Positions 22,982 through 34,709 of a stretch of 64,000 bases of DNA are shown piece by piece; positions within the stretch are counted from its first letter, which is position 1; each line of letters begins with the position of its first letter. The DNA comes from Aphrophora alni. Taxonomy: Eukaryota; Arthropoda; Insecta; Hemiptera; Aphrophoridae. The translations under genes were made by a program, and so were the position numbers. Below the pieces are notes generated by a model. That model saw only the letters and a list, made by a program, of their open reading frames with translations, was not told the DNA's origin and made no database searches. Location: the NCBI GenBank assembly GCA_963513935.1, contig OY740772.1:15718098-15782097 (forward strand), in the 5' to 3' direction.

Positions 22982-24429
22982 TGCAGACATTTTTTCAAAA
23001 ATTCATAAATATAGCCTATTTAAAATTGAATGTTTACTATTACATATTATTTTATTCGGAAAATTCAACATTTTATTTTTAGATTTTGAAAAAAAATATT
23101 TGTGACAATATACTTACATTTTTCACTTGAGGAACGAGTAAAAAAAATTATTTTTTTTTCAAAAAGTGTTACTGAATTTTACTATTCATAACAATCACTA
23201 AAATAGGTTAAATTTTGTATAAATAGAAGACACAGACTTAAGTTGGATAGTGGTCCTTGGTTATTAACTAATACTTATTTTATACTCTCTACTGATTGGG
23301 AAACTGAACAGTGTTTATAGAAATATTTAGGAACTTTAGTGTTTTTGTGTTTAACTATTTATGTACTTCTAGGTAATACCAAGGCACACTTTCCAAGGTA
23401 AGCTTGTGTCTCTCCTATCTATATGAATTGTAAACTAATAGGCCCTATTCCTAAAACCAATCACTAAAATTACAAAATCAAAATTGTGAAATACAGAAAT
23501 TTCGAATAATTTAGTTACGAATTTAAACAAAAATTACATAATGTTCATAAGTATTTTACAGTACATACTAATATTGAAATACTAATGTTTACAAAAGAAC
23601 AGCAATCAACACAACTAGAAACAGGTGACACAACAAAACTCAAGTTTGATTAACTAGTCTTGGACTGAGGTTGTCCAGGTATACTTTAAAATAAAGTTTA
23701 AGATCTTCACTACAGTATAGATTGGTACTAATTTCCTTATCGTTAAAATAAATACTATAAACATAATTTATTATTCCATGAACAGCTGTAAATGCGTCGT
23801 AAATATAACATTGGCTAAAGAAAGAGGGAAAGGTGTCACAAATTACACTGTTTGGCATGTCTAGAGTTAAGAAAACACAAAAACATTTTGCACGGTTCCA
23901 TTAGACTAGTTCAGAAAAAATAACATGTTTGGTATTGTATGTGGTGCCTAATTTTTAGCTTATTCTGTAGATAGAAGAAGTTGATTTCTACGAAGTTTTG
24001 TTTCTTTCTAAATTAAAACCAAAGATATTAAGCTGTTATGATTTACACTCAGTATAGTAATCAATGTAATTAGCTTCTTTTTGTGAAGCTGGTCATAATA
24101 TTTTATATTTTCAAAAATTTAATAATATTAATAATATTTTTTTAAATTATACATGTGCCATTAATAAAACAGTATGAAGATTAATATTTTTTTATCTGGA
24201 TTGTTTATTTTTGTGTCATAATATCAAGCTAATTTTAAAGGACATCTAATGTATTTCATTATTAGTAATTCACCATCATTCATTTTTGTTTGATACTGGA
24301 TTTTAACACTTTGGATACCCTAGTATGATCACTGCAACTATTAACTTTATTTTAGAAATATAATAACTCTCAGATTTTAATGGTTTCACTGTATATTTTT
24401 TTTTGTTTTCTTTCATATAACTCTTGTAT
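22982..24429. other. Intergenic DNA, no gene seen
   Basis: AT-rich. A block at about 23230-23320 (GACACAG...TTGGATAGTGGT, TATACTCTCTACTGATTGGG, GAACAGTGTT) is shared with the foldback at 28285-28510. No coding sequence supported. Confidence 0.45.
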
Positions 24430-24835
24430 GAAGGTTTTAATAGGTATCAACATTGGGGCTGTTACAAAATATGTAAGTGTTCAACATCGGTTTTATCGAT
24501 TTCATTCTAATTGTAGTGAAATGTGAAAATTATGATCCAAAAACATGTGTATAAAAATGCAAGTACACAAATTTAACACAATAATTGGTAAAAAACAAAA
24601 TAAAACCTTGACTACTATCATTAAAAGCTCGGATTTAATGGAATTTGAAGAAGATATTTTTATGGCACAAGCAAGTTTAGGCCCTTAGTTATATATATAA
24701 ATATTTTTTCAAAGTCGATGGTCTTCTTTTTTTTGTTTCACCTAACATTTTTGGTGGCGATTAGTTTTGGTTCATTTGTGAGTGAGAAAGTTTGTGCAAT
24801 GTTTTTAGATCATTTATTTGTAGTTATGATTTAAT
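24430..24835 (+). repeat. Dispersed repeat family A, 3' part
   Basis: Shares with 29760-30780 the order 'ttttatCGATTT', 'CCAAAAACATGTGTATAAAA', 'AAGTACACAAATTTAACA', 'ATGGCACAAGCAA', and the end GTGAGTGAGAAAGTTTGTGCAATGTTTTT. No coding capacity. Confidence 0.55.
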
Positions 24836-24944
24836 TTAAAAAATCATAACTGTAACTTAACCTTTTTTTTAAAACCTCAATATTTTAACAATTTTTTATC
24901 ATCTTTACAAAAAAAATTTATATTATTGTTAAAAGTAAAATATC

Positions 24945-25690
24945 ATCTTAACTCTCTAACTGCTTTTCGGCACAATTACTTTTTTAAATTCAACATTTTG
25001 CCCTTTAAGAATCATCCTACCACAATAAGTTATATAACGTTGTGAAACTAATGTTCCAAACATTCATATTCATGTAACCAAAATACCATAACATGTTATA
25101 AATAATATTTAATTCATTGGTAAAGTTTGTGTATTTTGTGGCGACCGAATAACACAACAACTGCGTAGTTGTGAAACACAAATTTATGTCATTCTTTGTC
25201 TAATTTTTACAAATCCATATTTCTGTATAACAAAACGACAGTGACACTGTTCTATACAACGATTCTTCATCTTTCAATCTGTGCTTTCTAAATATCTCTA
25301 ACTATTATAGTTTTTAATCTATAAAAATTACACAAAATCAAGAGTTTTATTATGGTTTTTACACCCTAAAAATCACATTTTTTCAATTCGACTTTGAGCC
25401 TAATAAATATTGAATGAAAATTATTGTATCAGAATGAGTTATATATATCAACCTTTCAAAATCATGCAAACGAAATTCCATACAACAAAATTTTAAATGT
25501 TTGTGTCGTGAAGACAACTTTTCTCATTCTTGATTACTTTACAAAATTTATTTATTCATAGATGAATTAATTGTATGTACATTTCTCTAAACAATGGTAC
25601 ATAATAACACGTTGTGTTTTGCATAATATTAATACTTTTTATGAATTTAAAAAATTAGCAAAATGGGCCGATTTTTAAGTAGGCAGTTCT
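24945..25690. mobile_element. Possible TTAA-type non-autonomous element
   Basis: Left end CTTAACTCTCTAACTGCTTTTCGGC and right end, read inwards, CTTAAACCTAGAACTGCC...AAAATCGGCC look like divergent inverted termini of the TTAACCCTNNAACTGCC type seen in piggyBac-like MITEs. The match is imperfect and there is no transposase, so this is tentative. Confidence 0.35.
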
Positions 25691-25699
25691 AGGTTTAAG

Positions 25700-26490
25700 A
25701 AATAAAACAAAATAAAAAGTACAGTAATATTTAATAAAAAATTAAAGTTTTTAAAAATCATCTAATAGTACAGTATTACCAACACAAAAGCATGTGCAAC
25801 CAAAGTGTTAACGTGTCCATGTAAACACAGCTTGTAATAGCCTCTAATACACCATTTGTGAGCATTTATAAATTTATTTAGTAATAAACATACAGAATTA
25901 TTATCTTTATTAAGTATAGAATTTATTTATCAAGATCTATAACGAAATTGGGTCTGTCTCTCTATTTTATTGCATTTATTAATTTTATGTTATGTCTTCC
26001 ATTTTATTTTTGGTAAGATTTGTTTTTCATAGTCAAAACATAATTTTATCATTTATTTACATGTATATAAAAAATAAATATATTTTATTTCTAGTATTAG
26101 TTTATTTTTATACTTAGTATTTAGTGTTTTATAAACTGAGATATTTCATCAAGATCAATAGTGGTTAATTGAATGTATGTCTACTTGGATTATTCAAATA
26201 ACTTCCTGTTTAATAAGTATGATTGCTAACATCTTTTTAAAAAAAAAAAATTTCTGCTGTTGCTGATAAACAATATTTGTATAGCACAAGTCATAAGTAA
26301 CATAAACTTATTATAAAATTTAAACTAACCTAAAAAGATTACATATTTGATCTTTAATATATTCCATACTACATATTATATACATTGGTTTTTGCTAAAA
26401 AGTTATTACAGATCTTTAAAAAAGATGCTACAACACATCATAAAATTCAATAAACATGTATTTTTTCAATTTGAAATTAACAATTTTTTC
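25700..26490. other. Intergenic AT-rich DNA, nothing recognised
   Basis: No gene, repeat family or structured element could be supported in this stretch. Confidence 0.5.
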
Positions 26491-26499
26491 CTTGTTTAA

Positions 26500-26745
26500 A
26501 AGCAAAAAATCTCTCGGTCATCGCCTTTTAAAAAAAAGGAAGAAAAAACATAAAATAAAGACTCCTAGTCCTTGAATACTCAATGGTGTCAGGGTCAGAA
26601 ATAAAAAAGAGATTGTTAAAAGAGACCTGATATGATAGAGGAAAGAGAGAGATTTAACACAAAACTACATAAAAAAATGTTCTAGCTTGTGAACCTTGGA
26701 TTGCCAAGCCCGTACTTAATAGGTGAGCTTCTGCGAAGAAACAAG
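26500..26745 (+). repeat. Dispersed repeat family B (forward copy)
   Basis: Blocks in order: 'CTCGGTCATCGCCTTTTAAAAA', 'TCCTTGAATACTCAATGGTG', 'GAGACCTGATATGATAGAGG', 'GAGAGAGATTTAACACAAAAC', 'GGATTGCCAAGCCCGTACTT', 'GTGAGCTTCTGCGAAG'. Same order as at 30840 and 61365. A short family A 3' end follows at about 26905-26965. Confidence 0.65.
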
Positions 26746-26969
26746 AAAATAAAGTTACATCTTATAAATATATAAATAATACATATTAATAATAAATAAG
26801 AACAATCACATAAGTAAATAAATGAATATAACAATTTAAAATAAATTATAAATCTGTAAAAATACTCTAGTTTCTAACGTTGAAATTGCAGCAATGATAC
26901 ATTATCCGATAAAAAGCTGTCTACCAGGATGGGTGATGAGAAAGTTTGTGCAATGTTTTTGCACTGTTA

Positions 26970-28280
26970 TTCTAAAATTTAGATATTTTTTTCTGAAACT
27001 AACCACCGTTGATTAAAATGTCTTAATATCTTTTAAACCCTATGTTCAAAATTCGTATATCTAATCATGTTGTATAAAAATGTCACCTTGTTTAATAGAT
27101 ATTAACATAATATTAATTATACATTTGTTTATTTCGACTTACATTTTGTAAAAAAAGACAAACTTTATTTCATAGTTGAAAGAAGAAGGTGACTAATAAA
27201 AGTAATAAATCTTTGTATATAGCCATGATTTTCAAATAAAAAACAAATAAAAAGAATGTAATGTTGTAAAAATTAAGTTGGAGATATTTACATTATACTC
27301 AAAATGTAGTATTAATTAGTTCTAGAAAACGATACTATGTTTTATTTACAAATGTTTACAGCTTTTTATACATAAAATTTACAATGTTATTTTATTATTT
27401 GTATGATCTTGTTAATGCACAAAAATGTAGTAAGTTTTTGTAACATTTCATAATACTATTTCGAGTTTGAAGTCTCGATTATTTTAGCCAAAAGAGAGCA
27501 CAAGAATTTAACACTGTGGCACCGATTTTCTGATGTAGCCATCCAAAATTGAAAATATCCGTCGGTAAAAACATCTAGCGGTCTATTCTTTTTCGATATC
27601 GGCTACCAGAGCTTATTTTACTCCCAAATGGAGACATGATAGTTTAGATACCCTTAGACATTCCCCCCCAAGGTTAAGGTTGTTTTGAGAGATTCTCTGT
27701 CCCTATTTAGCTTTGTAAAAGATCAAAGTATCTCGGTTCTTTCTCGATCAAGGCATTCACATTCGAAGATCAAGATCAGGTGCTCGTAGTTTCCTCTTAG
27801 AGACCACATTTCCTACGTAAAGGTTCCCCAGTGAATATACCTCATCTTAATTTTTCCTCTAAGGGAATGCCCTGTAACAAACCTTCCTTAAACTTTACCT
27901 GCCTAACAAGAGTTTAGATGAAATTTGCTTAAAGGGAACATGAAATGAAATTTTCCTTGTAATTAGAACTGAAGTACTCCTCTATCTTGGATATGTACAG
28001 AATGGCTCAGATTCTATTGTGGGCTCTGGCTTCAACAATTGTTTTACTCCTAACAATTAATGAAAATATATTTGTTTTGTAATAAGATATTGTAATTGTG
28101 TATTGAAATGTTCTTCAAACACTCTAATTATTTTCAGAAAAATAAACTTTTATGTACATTTATCTATAAATTATATTTATATGTTAATGTAATCTTTTTA
28201 ATAAGTAATTTTTTTCTTACTTTCTATAAATTTAACATTTTGTACTGTCTTTTTCTATGTAAAGTTTAGATTTTTTTTTT
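26970..28280. other. Intergenic DNA, no gene seen
   Basis: AT-rich with a less biased patch at about 27500-27900 that contains no open frame of note. Nothing recognised. Confidence 0.5.
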
Positions 28281-28284
28281 TTTT

Positions 28285-28510
28285 TTATGTGATAGGAGAC
28301 ACAGGCTTATCTTGGAAAGTGGTATTTATCTAGTAGTACACAAATAGAAAAACAATCACTTTTTCGTACACACTGTTCACTTTCTCAATCACTAGAGAGT
28401 ATAAAAAGAAGAATAAATTGTTTTGATTGAATTTATTGACAATTTTTTCTTCTTCTTTTTATACTGTCTATTGATTGAGAAAGTGAACAGTGTTAGGAAA
28501 CATTTCACAA
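28285..28510. repeat. Foldback (inverted repeat) element
   Basis: AACACTGTTCACTTTCTCAATC-type arms: ACACTGTTCACTTTCTCAAT at about 28370 pairs with ATTGAGAAAGTGAACAGTGT at about 28470. Inside are AGTATAAAAAGAAGAATAAA and its inverse. The arms can form a hairpin of roughly 55-60 bp. A related, unpaired block lies at 23230-23320. Confidence 0.6.
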
Positions 28511-28984
28511 TTTTAGTGTCCTATTCATACACAATCCAAACATAAATAGACGACTATATTCCCTATTAAACTCTAAACCTTTTTATATATAAATTTATTT
28601 TCAAATACTGGCAAAAGTGTACTTATATTAGTTAGTTGTAAATAGGTTTTTATAAACAAACTTGTAACAGCTCTCTGGATGTGTATGTGTGATATATTTT
28701 ATATTCATATTAATGTCATATTGGTTTTATATGTATTTGTAGTTTGTAAAGAATGTAAGTGGAATTTTATTATGTGACGATTTTTATGAATACATAAAAC
28801 AAAAAATTGTTAAATATTTAGATTTGGTTTTGTGTGTGTAGTATTTTCATTCCTTGATCTCTTCTTAAGGTTTTTGTAAACTAAGAAGACACTGGCACCA
28901 ATTATTATAGGTAGACAAAGAGAACATTTTTGTAATTCTAGCCTCCAAGATTGTATAATAATTTAACACTTATTACATTACAAT

Positions 28985-29240
28985 CCTTTTTGTAAATGTT
29001 TTATTTCATTACCGGTTTTGACATATTAATATTGTAGATATTAGACATATAATATCCACAACACCTTTTCATTTTGTATATTATGATGAAATACTTAGTC
29101 ACCGTGCATGGTTCACTGTGAAAAGTCTGGTGTACATTGGCAGATATTTATTATGCGACTGTGTTTGTTGTTCTGATGATGACAATCTAATTTCTAGAAA
29201 CCGGTAATCAAATGAATCATTTACAAGAATGATTGTGACA
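28985..29240. mobile_element. Short TIR element (MITE-like)
   Basis: TTTGTAAATG...TTTCATTACCGGTTT at about 28990-29020 is matched by its inverse AAACCGGTAATCAAATGAAT...CATTTACAA at about 29200-29235. About 30 bp of inverted repeat enclose about 180 bp without coding content. The target duplication is not clear, so family is unassigned. Confidence 0.5.
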
Positions 29241-29374
29241 GTTGTAAATAAGGTAATACATTTTAAAAGAGACAAAGAGGTCTACCGGAAGTCTATAGAT
29301 TTCTTACTTGATTAATTCTGAAGAGAATTGTGTTTCTTTTATAAGAAAAATCTATTTTTATTTTACGACATATA

Positions 29375-30785
29375 CATAAAGAAAGTTATGTCATGGATCA
29401 AAAATCTGATGTCAAGTTGAAGATGTATATCTTTGAGGTCCCCTGAGTCAAAAGGTGGTTTTGCGTATGATGTCTGTCTGCTGTAACAATACTCTCTTCA
29501 GCCCAAACACATGGGCTGATTTTATTCAAATTTATAGCATGCTGGTGATATTTTAGCCATCAAGAAGTTTTTCAAAATTTGTATGAGCTGCCTTAAGAAA
29601 AAACATAAAATTTCAATTTTCTCAAAATCAGCTTAAACGATTTTGGTCAAGTGTAGCTTTTAAAAACACAAATAAAATATATTGATCGCCATCACTCCAA
29701 AAATGCTAATTCCTGATTTATTGGAAAAACAAATCAGCAATAGGGTGTTATAAAATATAGTTCGCTCAAAACCAGTTCCATCGATTTTTTAAATTAATGT
29801 AATATGAAGAGTAATAACCCAAACCTGTGTGCAAAATCGTAAGTATAAATGTACAACATTTCAGGAATTAATATGGTTTAATCAGACAACTAATATTATA
29901 CGTTTCGATAGTATAAAATAAATCAACTCTCATTATCAAATTTAGAACTAGAATATAAAGAGATAAACACTAACATTGGGCCTTGTTGAACACTAAATCT
30001 ATAACCTTAGATAGAACTCCGACCTAAAACTAGGCCTGGGCAACCAAAGCTAAGACTAAATACAGATCAGACTCCTTTTGCCCCTCTTTCAAAGAGTTTA
30101 ATCCTAAATCACATCATGATTCCTATTTATGAATAAGCAGCAAAATATCAGCCTTATTTCTAAACTGGTATGGATGATAGGATTGTCTAATAGCTTTACA
30201 TACAATAAATTGTTTCTTGGCTCAATCAGCCAATCCCCAACTTTTGTATAGTGTAGGCCTGTGTTGTGGTTTTACCTGATCACAGCTGTATTTAGATAGG
30301 CCAAGTTTTAGACTTCAATTCTCACACAACCCTAGGTTATGTTGATATTTTTTCTTTTATGTTCTAGTTTTACACGAGAATTAATTTATACTTTTGAAAC
30401 ATTGTATATTGTATTCCTTTTCATATATAAAAATGATGACAAATGTCCGATTAAACCATATTAATAATATTAACATTATCAAATAACTTTAAAATCAGTA
30501 TTTCAGGAATAATTTACTAATAAACAGAAAAGAAGTTTGAGCACCATTATTAAAATCTCAATTTGAATCAAATACAAATTGCACTGATGATGTGATTATA
30601 GTACAAGTGAAGCAACTTTATGCCTTTATTTAAATATATATAAAAATTTTCAAAGATGGGGTGCACAGATCATTTTCATCTGTTTTATTGATAACTATGT
30701 TAGTGGCGTTAAATTTAAATTTTGGTTTGTTTTATTTGGTTTTGGGAATGGGAAAGTTTTTGCACTGTTTATTTAATGTGTTGTT
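29375..30785 (+). repeat. Dispersed repeat family A, long copy split by a foldback insertion
   Basis: Starts AAAGAAAGTTATGTCATGGATC and runs through 'ATCTTTGAGGTCCCCTGAGT', 'AAAGGTGGTTTTGCGTATGA', 'CTCAAAATCAGCTTAAACGA' and 'CATTTCAGGAATTAATATGG' to about 29870. It resumes at about 30480 and ends GGTTTTGGGAATGGGAAAGTTTTTGCACTG. The interruption (29870-30485) is a family C foldback element. Confidence 0.6.
29868..30485. mobile_element. Family C foldback element with long inverted ends
   Basis: Left end ATTAATATGGTTTAATC and right end GATTAAACCATATTAAT are exact inverses. The similarity continues imperfectly for about 110 bp (TATTCTAGTTCTAAATTTGA on one arm, GTTCTAGTTTTACACGAGAA on the other). 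The interior of about 370 bp is G+C-richer, and parts resemble 53190-53470 (TAGGCTATGTTGATATTTTT, TAGTGTAGGCCTGTGTTGTG). No transposase was seen. It is inserted within a family A copy. Confidence 0.55.
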
Positions 30786-30839
30786 ATAAGATTTCTTTTT
30801 GTCTGTAGTACCTTTAGTCTAATATTCTTAAACAACTTT

Positions 30840-31065
30840 TAGTCATCATCTCCTTATAAAATAAAGACCCGTTCCCTCGAATACTCATAAACATTAAGGT
30901 CTGAAAAGAAATGGTTAAGAGAGACTGATAGGGAAAATGAAGAAGAAAAAAAACGCATCTTACCTAAAACTATACGAAAAAAGGTGTAGATCCAGCTAGG
31001 CCTCGGGATTGTCAAGCCCATACTCAGTGAAGTGAGCTCCTGATAGTTTCATTGCCAGTGTCAGT
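30840..31065 (+). repeat. Dispersed repeat family B (forward copy)
   Basis: Contains 'CCTCGAATACTCATAAACAT', 'GTTAAGAGAGACTGATAGGG', 'ACCTAAAACTATACGAAAAA', 'GGATTGTCAAGCCCATACTC' and 'GTGAGCTCCTG', in the same order as the other family B copies. Confidence 0.6.
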
Positions 31066-31633
31066 AGAGTTTATAAGATGTAACAACAAAGGATGATAGC
31101 AGTCTTGGAAATATATTGTAATATTTATAATGTACACAATGTATCTTTCATTACACAAATAAAGTTAGACCTATTTATAATAAGACTAAGGTGGAAAATT
31201 TAGTTTTTATTCATTTGGTGATCAATAGTCTACATCAAAAGATGGAGAATCATTTTGAAATCTGAAAGGGTTTAGATAAGGTTAGATACAAAGGTTTAAG
31301 TCGACATTTTAAAAACCAATGATAGATAGTGGTGACAAAAGGAGAACAATATCTGAAAATACTTATATATTATTATTAACATATTAAAGAGTTTTAAAAA
31401 TAGAGTAATTTTCAATAAATAATTTCTCAAAAACTATTAGAGGTAGGCCTATTTTTAATAATTAATTATTACAAACCTTATGCAAATTTGGAATTCCTCT
31501 TTTAATGCAGTAAAACATCAAATCATTTTCTGAGATAGGTAATTTTAAAAATTGGTTAGCAACTGAAAAGTTGAAAATGTTAAATTAATGATTTTTTATC
31601 ACATTTAAATCGGCAGAGATAATGTATAAAAAA
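31066..31633. other. Intergenic AT-rich DNA, nothing recognised
   Basis: No gene or known element is visible between the family B copy and the MITE that starts at 31642. Confidence 0.5.
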
Positions 31634-31641
31634 GAAAGTTT

Positions 31642-32043
31642 GGTACTTACGTATTAACGCCACCGCAGCAGAAGTTGCGCATGCCAATAAAGAGTAAACT
31701 GATTTAAGGGAAGCAGAATTCCATTTTTTCAGCTTTGAGATTCATATACTTTCATTTTATGATTTGTCGCAAAAATTTTAGGCGTAGATTGGCGGCACTT
31801 CACTTTTAAAGCTCATGTTTATCCATGATCTAATTTCAAATTATTAACTTCAATAAACTTAATTAAGAAAGGTTTGGCCAGGTGATTATATATATAATAT
31901 AAGGTTTGGCCAGGTGTTTATATATATATAGCTACCTGGCCAAACCTGTCGTGATAGGCTATATAATTATATCGCAAAGTAAGCAAATATTGGCGTATGC
32001 GCATTAGCAACTTCTGCTGCGGTGGCGTTAATACGTAAGTACC
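31642..32043. mobile_element. 402-bp MITE, perfect 37-bp TIRs, 8-bp TSD
   Basis: Left end GGTACTTACGTATTAACGCC, continuing through the CACCGCAGCAGAAGTTGC block, is repeated exactly inverted at the right end for 37 bp. The 8-bp duplication GAAAGTTT is exact at 31634-31641 and 32044-32051. An 8-bp duplication suggests hAT- or P-like transposition, but the GGTACTTACG terminus is not one I recognise for either. The interior has a nested symmetric motif: GGTTTGGCCAGGT twice in direct orientation (about 31871 and 31904), then its inverse ACCTGGCCAAACC (about 31934). Confidence 0.88.
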
Positions 32044-32051
32044 GAAAGTTT

Positions 32052-33229
32052 TTTCACAGAATTATTTCTTTACAATTCTGTCTCTTATTGTATATTTCAC
32101 TAAATTTTAAATAGTTTTTTTAACCTTGATATTTGCAATGTTATTACGCCAATATTGATATCTATATAGAAAAGAAGATACTGATATTATTCATGATTAT
32201 TAATCAAATTAATATCCATAAATGAGGAGTATCTAAATAATTCATGTCAAACAGGTGCTATCAGGACTATAGAAGTCAAAACGACCGATATTTTGGGCCC
32301 TATTCTTTTCCCCTTCATTAGGTATCAAAGGCAAGTTTTTTATAAATAGCATTATTATATTTATATGCAAGTAGGTTAGGACGTCGAAGTGGGATTTCCT
32401 TTCAATAGCTCACAGAAAAACAGCTGATTTTAACATACGTACTTTTCTTTGGTAGATTTACCAATTACCTTTAGTTGATAACAGGGTCTTTCTTGCTTAG
32501 TAGTGACAACGTTTTATAGACAACTAAAATGCAAATGAGGACGACACAATGTATTCAGTGGCATACAACAGTTGAGTAAATTTCATTACTTTTGAAAAAG
32601 CCCACTAAAAGTAAAAGTTAAAAGATTTGACTTCTAATAGCTAAATATCAGACGGAAATCATCTGTTATGTAAACAACCATATATTTGAATTATGGAGGG
32701 GGGAGGGCTTGACCTAAATCCTGTCTAATGGAAGTATTACGTTTAAATTAGGATAAATATTAAAACTTTTCGTATCATTTTTGCAAAAGTCGAGGTTATC
32801 AATTCGCACGGGAATAACGTTGGCTATACTTTCCAACAACTCATTCTGCATAATAACTGTTTATTACAGTTAAATTATTATTATGATACTTCGCTACATT
32901 CGGCGGTGTCACTGGTTAAGTCAAATTATTAAGGAGTTTTTGATGTGCAACAATCGTGTAAAACTTGAGGGTATTTTAATATTGACTTTACCGCGTCCAC
33001 TCCATAGGAAATAGTATATTTTATCACTATTGCCAAAGTGAAGCTTTTCGATACAAGCTCAAGTTAACTCAAGCTCGGCTCCTTCTTGGCCGGAAAATGA
33101 GCGAGGATCGTAAAGCTTCTTTAGGTCCAAGTGTTGAACTATATTTTTCGTTATACTGCAAATAATATAAGAAAACAATTTCACAAAAACTAAAATGTTA
33201 TAACCTATTTACCTTCAAATCGATGGTAA
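32052..33229. other. Upstream intergenic DNA of the E2 gene
   Basis: No coding sequence supported. A moderately G+C-rich patch with near-duplicate CAAGCTC/AAGCTCGG motifs lies at 33050-33120. It may include the E2 promoter or a 5' untranslated exon, but no clear TATA or initiator could be chosen. Confidence 0.4.
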
Positions 33230-33420
33230 CAGCTGTTTTAACGGTTATTTACAATCGAGAGTATCGGTTGTTTTTATAGATGCTTTACAATCGTTAATTA
33301 ATTCGTATAAAGGAAGTAGCAGCTGATGACCTCGACCTCAGCTGATATTTTTAGGTCCTAGGACTAAAAAGAACAACTTTAGCATCTCAATGTATGTAAA
33401 GTACGTATTGAAAACAGCTG
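33230..33420. promoter_or_regulatory. Cluster of four CAGCTG E-boxes upstream of the E2 gene
   Basis: CAGCTG occurs at 33230-33235, 33320-33325, 33339-33344 and 33415-33420, ending 82 bp before the start codon at 33503. In AT-rich DNA four exact palindromic hexamers in 190 bp are more than expected. Such sites are bound by bHLH factors; the regulatory role is inference. Confidence 0.35.
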
Positions 33421-33502
33421 TTTTTGAAGCAGTATGACGGAATTATTTAAAAATTGTAAGGCCTAATAAGTTGTGCATACTTCTCCAAAATAAACTTGTA
33501 GG

Positions 33503-33967
33503 ATGTCTGGGTTGAGACGAATTAAAAAAGACATTTGTGATATAAAGACAGTAGGGTTTTCATCATTACAAGAATTGCATGTTGATGAATCTAATTATTA
33601 TTTTTGGGAAGGGTTAATCACTCCAGTCAACCCGCCATACTCGAAAGGAGCTTTCAAAATAAATGTTTCCTTTCCGCAAGAATATCCATTCAAACCTCCA
33701 AAAATAATCTTCAAAACAAAAATTTATCACCCTAATATAGATGAGAAGGGAGAAATTTGTTTGAGTATCATAAATTCAGAACACTGGAAACCTGCTACTA
33801 AAATGACTCAGGTATTTCAAGATTTCTTTAATCTTATAGAAAACCCAGAAGTATCTCATCCATTACGGCCAGATGTGGCTGAAGAATACACTAATGATAA
33901 AAGAAAATTTTTAAGACTTGCTGAAGAGTTTACTAAGAAACATGCTGAAAGACGACCACGTGATTGA
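33503..33967 (+). CDS. E2 ubiquitin-conjugating enzyme, UBE2L3/UbcH7 type, intronless
   Basis: A complete 154-residue E2, the exact length of human UBE2L3 and fly Ubc10. E2s carry ubiquitin as a thioester on a catalytic Cys and hand it to an E3; the UbcH7 type serves HECT and RBR ligases such as parkin and HOIP. Visible are the N-terminal helix, NPPYSKGAF, YPFKPPKIIFKTKIYHPNID (HPN motif at 76-78), catalytic Cys86 in GEICLS, HWKPATK, and the C-terminal helix ending RRPRD. Phe63, the HECT-contact residue, and His119, a UbcH7-type residue, are kept, but the UbcH7 Pro88 is Ser here. The start is fixed by an in-frame TAA 12 bases upstream (33491-33493). AACTTGTAG directly before GATG could be a 5'UTR splice acceptor. 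The frame has no intron and no stop. It could be the functional gene or an expressed retrocopy. Confidence 0.9.
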   Translation: MSGLRRIKKDICDIKTVGFSSLQELHVDESNYYFWEGLITPVNPPYSKGAFKINVSFPQEYPFKPPKIIFKTKIYHPNIDEKGEICLSIINSEHWKPATKMTQVFQDFFNLIENPEVSHPLRPDVAEEYTNDKRKFLRLAEEFTKKHAERRPRD

Positions 33968-34066
33968 TTTAAAAACATTTAAAAATGAACATCCTTAAAA
34001 ATAATATATAAACATGCATACAGAATCGTACTAAATGTGTTACTTGCTGATGACATTCACAATAAA
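33968..34066 (+). other. E2 3' untranslated region with poly(A) signal
   Basis: AATAAA at 34061-34066, about 95 bases after the stop, is the first canonical signal. No A-tract follows, and no target-site duplication flanking the gene was found. Confidence 0.6.
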
Positions 34067-34707
34067 TTAAAATTATTATCATTAATATAGAAAACAACTG
34101 TTTAAAGCTATTAAAAATTCTTATTAGGCCTGTATTAACAGTTTGGTGTTTTAAATCTAAAATGTAAACCTAACCACTAGCCTTTATTTCTACCTCAAAA
34201 TTTATTTTTACTTTAACAGATTTGTTATACAAAATGTTTTAAAAACTGTGTATATCTCAATAGGAGTGTCATTAGTTGCATACAGTATTTCAAATCTTTT
34301 TTGATTCAGCCTATTTTGTATGGAGGTATTCCATTGAGTGGGTTAATAAAAATGACAGACATGTCATTAAAATAAGCAATTATGTTTTATAGACCTGCCT
34401 AATAAATTACCTAACTTACATTCTATCATTTTTGGATTTTAAAACATATAACAAGTTCAAACAAGGTATGCATTACAAAAGCTTCATTTTTGTTTTTAAA
34501 ATCCTCCATAAAATTCGTAAATTGTCAAAGAGGAATGTGTCCCTATACCTACTTTTCTCCCTTAGAAACATGAAAAATTCCTAATGAAATTTAATATAAT
34601 TTATGTAATGAAATGTAATTAATTTTTAGTATTGATAAAACTTCCCCTTTCCTTACTAGACACCATGAAAAATATTTTATACTTACCTTTTCATTTTTAT
34701 TGAATAA
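34067..34707. other. Intergenic DNA after the E2 gene, nothing recognised
   Basis: AT-rich sequence between the E2 poly(A) signal and the mariner-like element; no gene supported. Confidence 0.5.
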
Positions 34708-34709
34708 TA

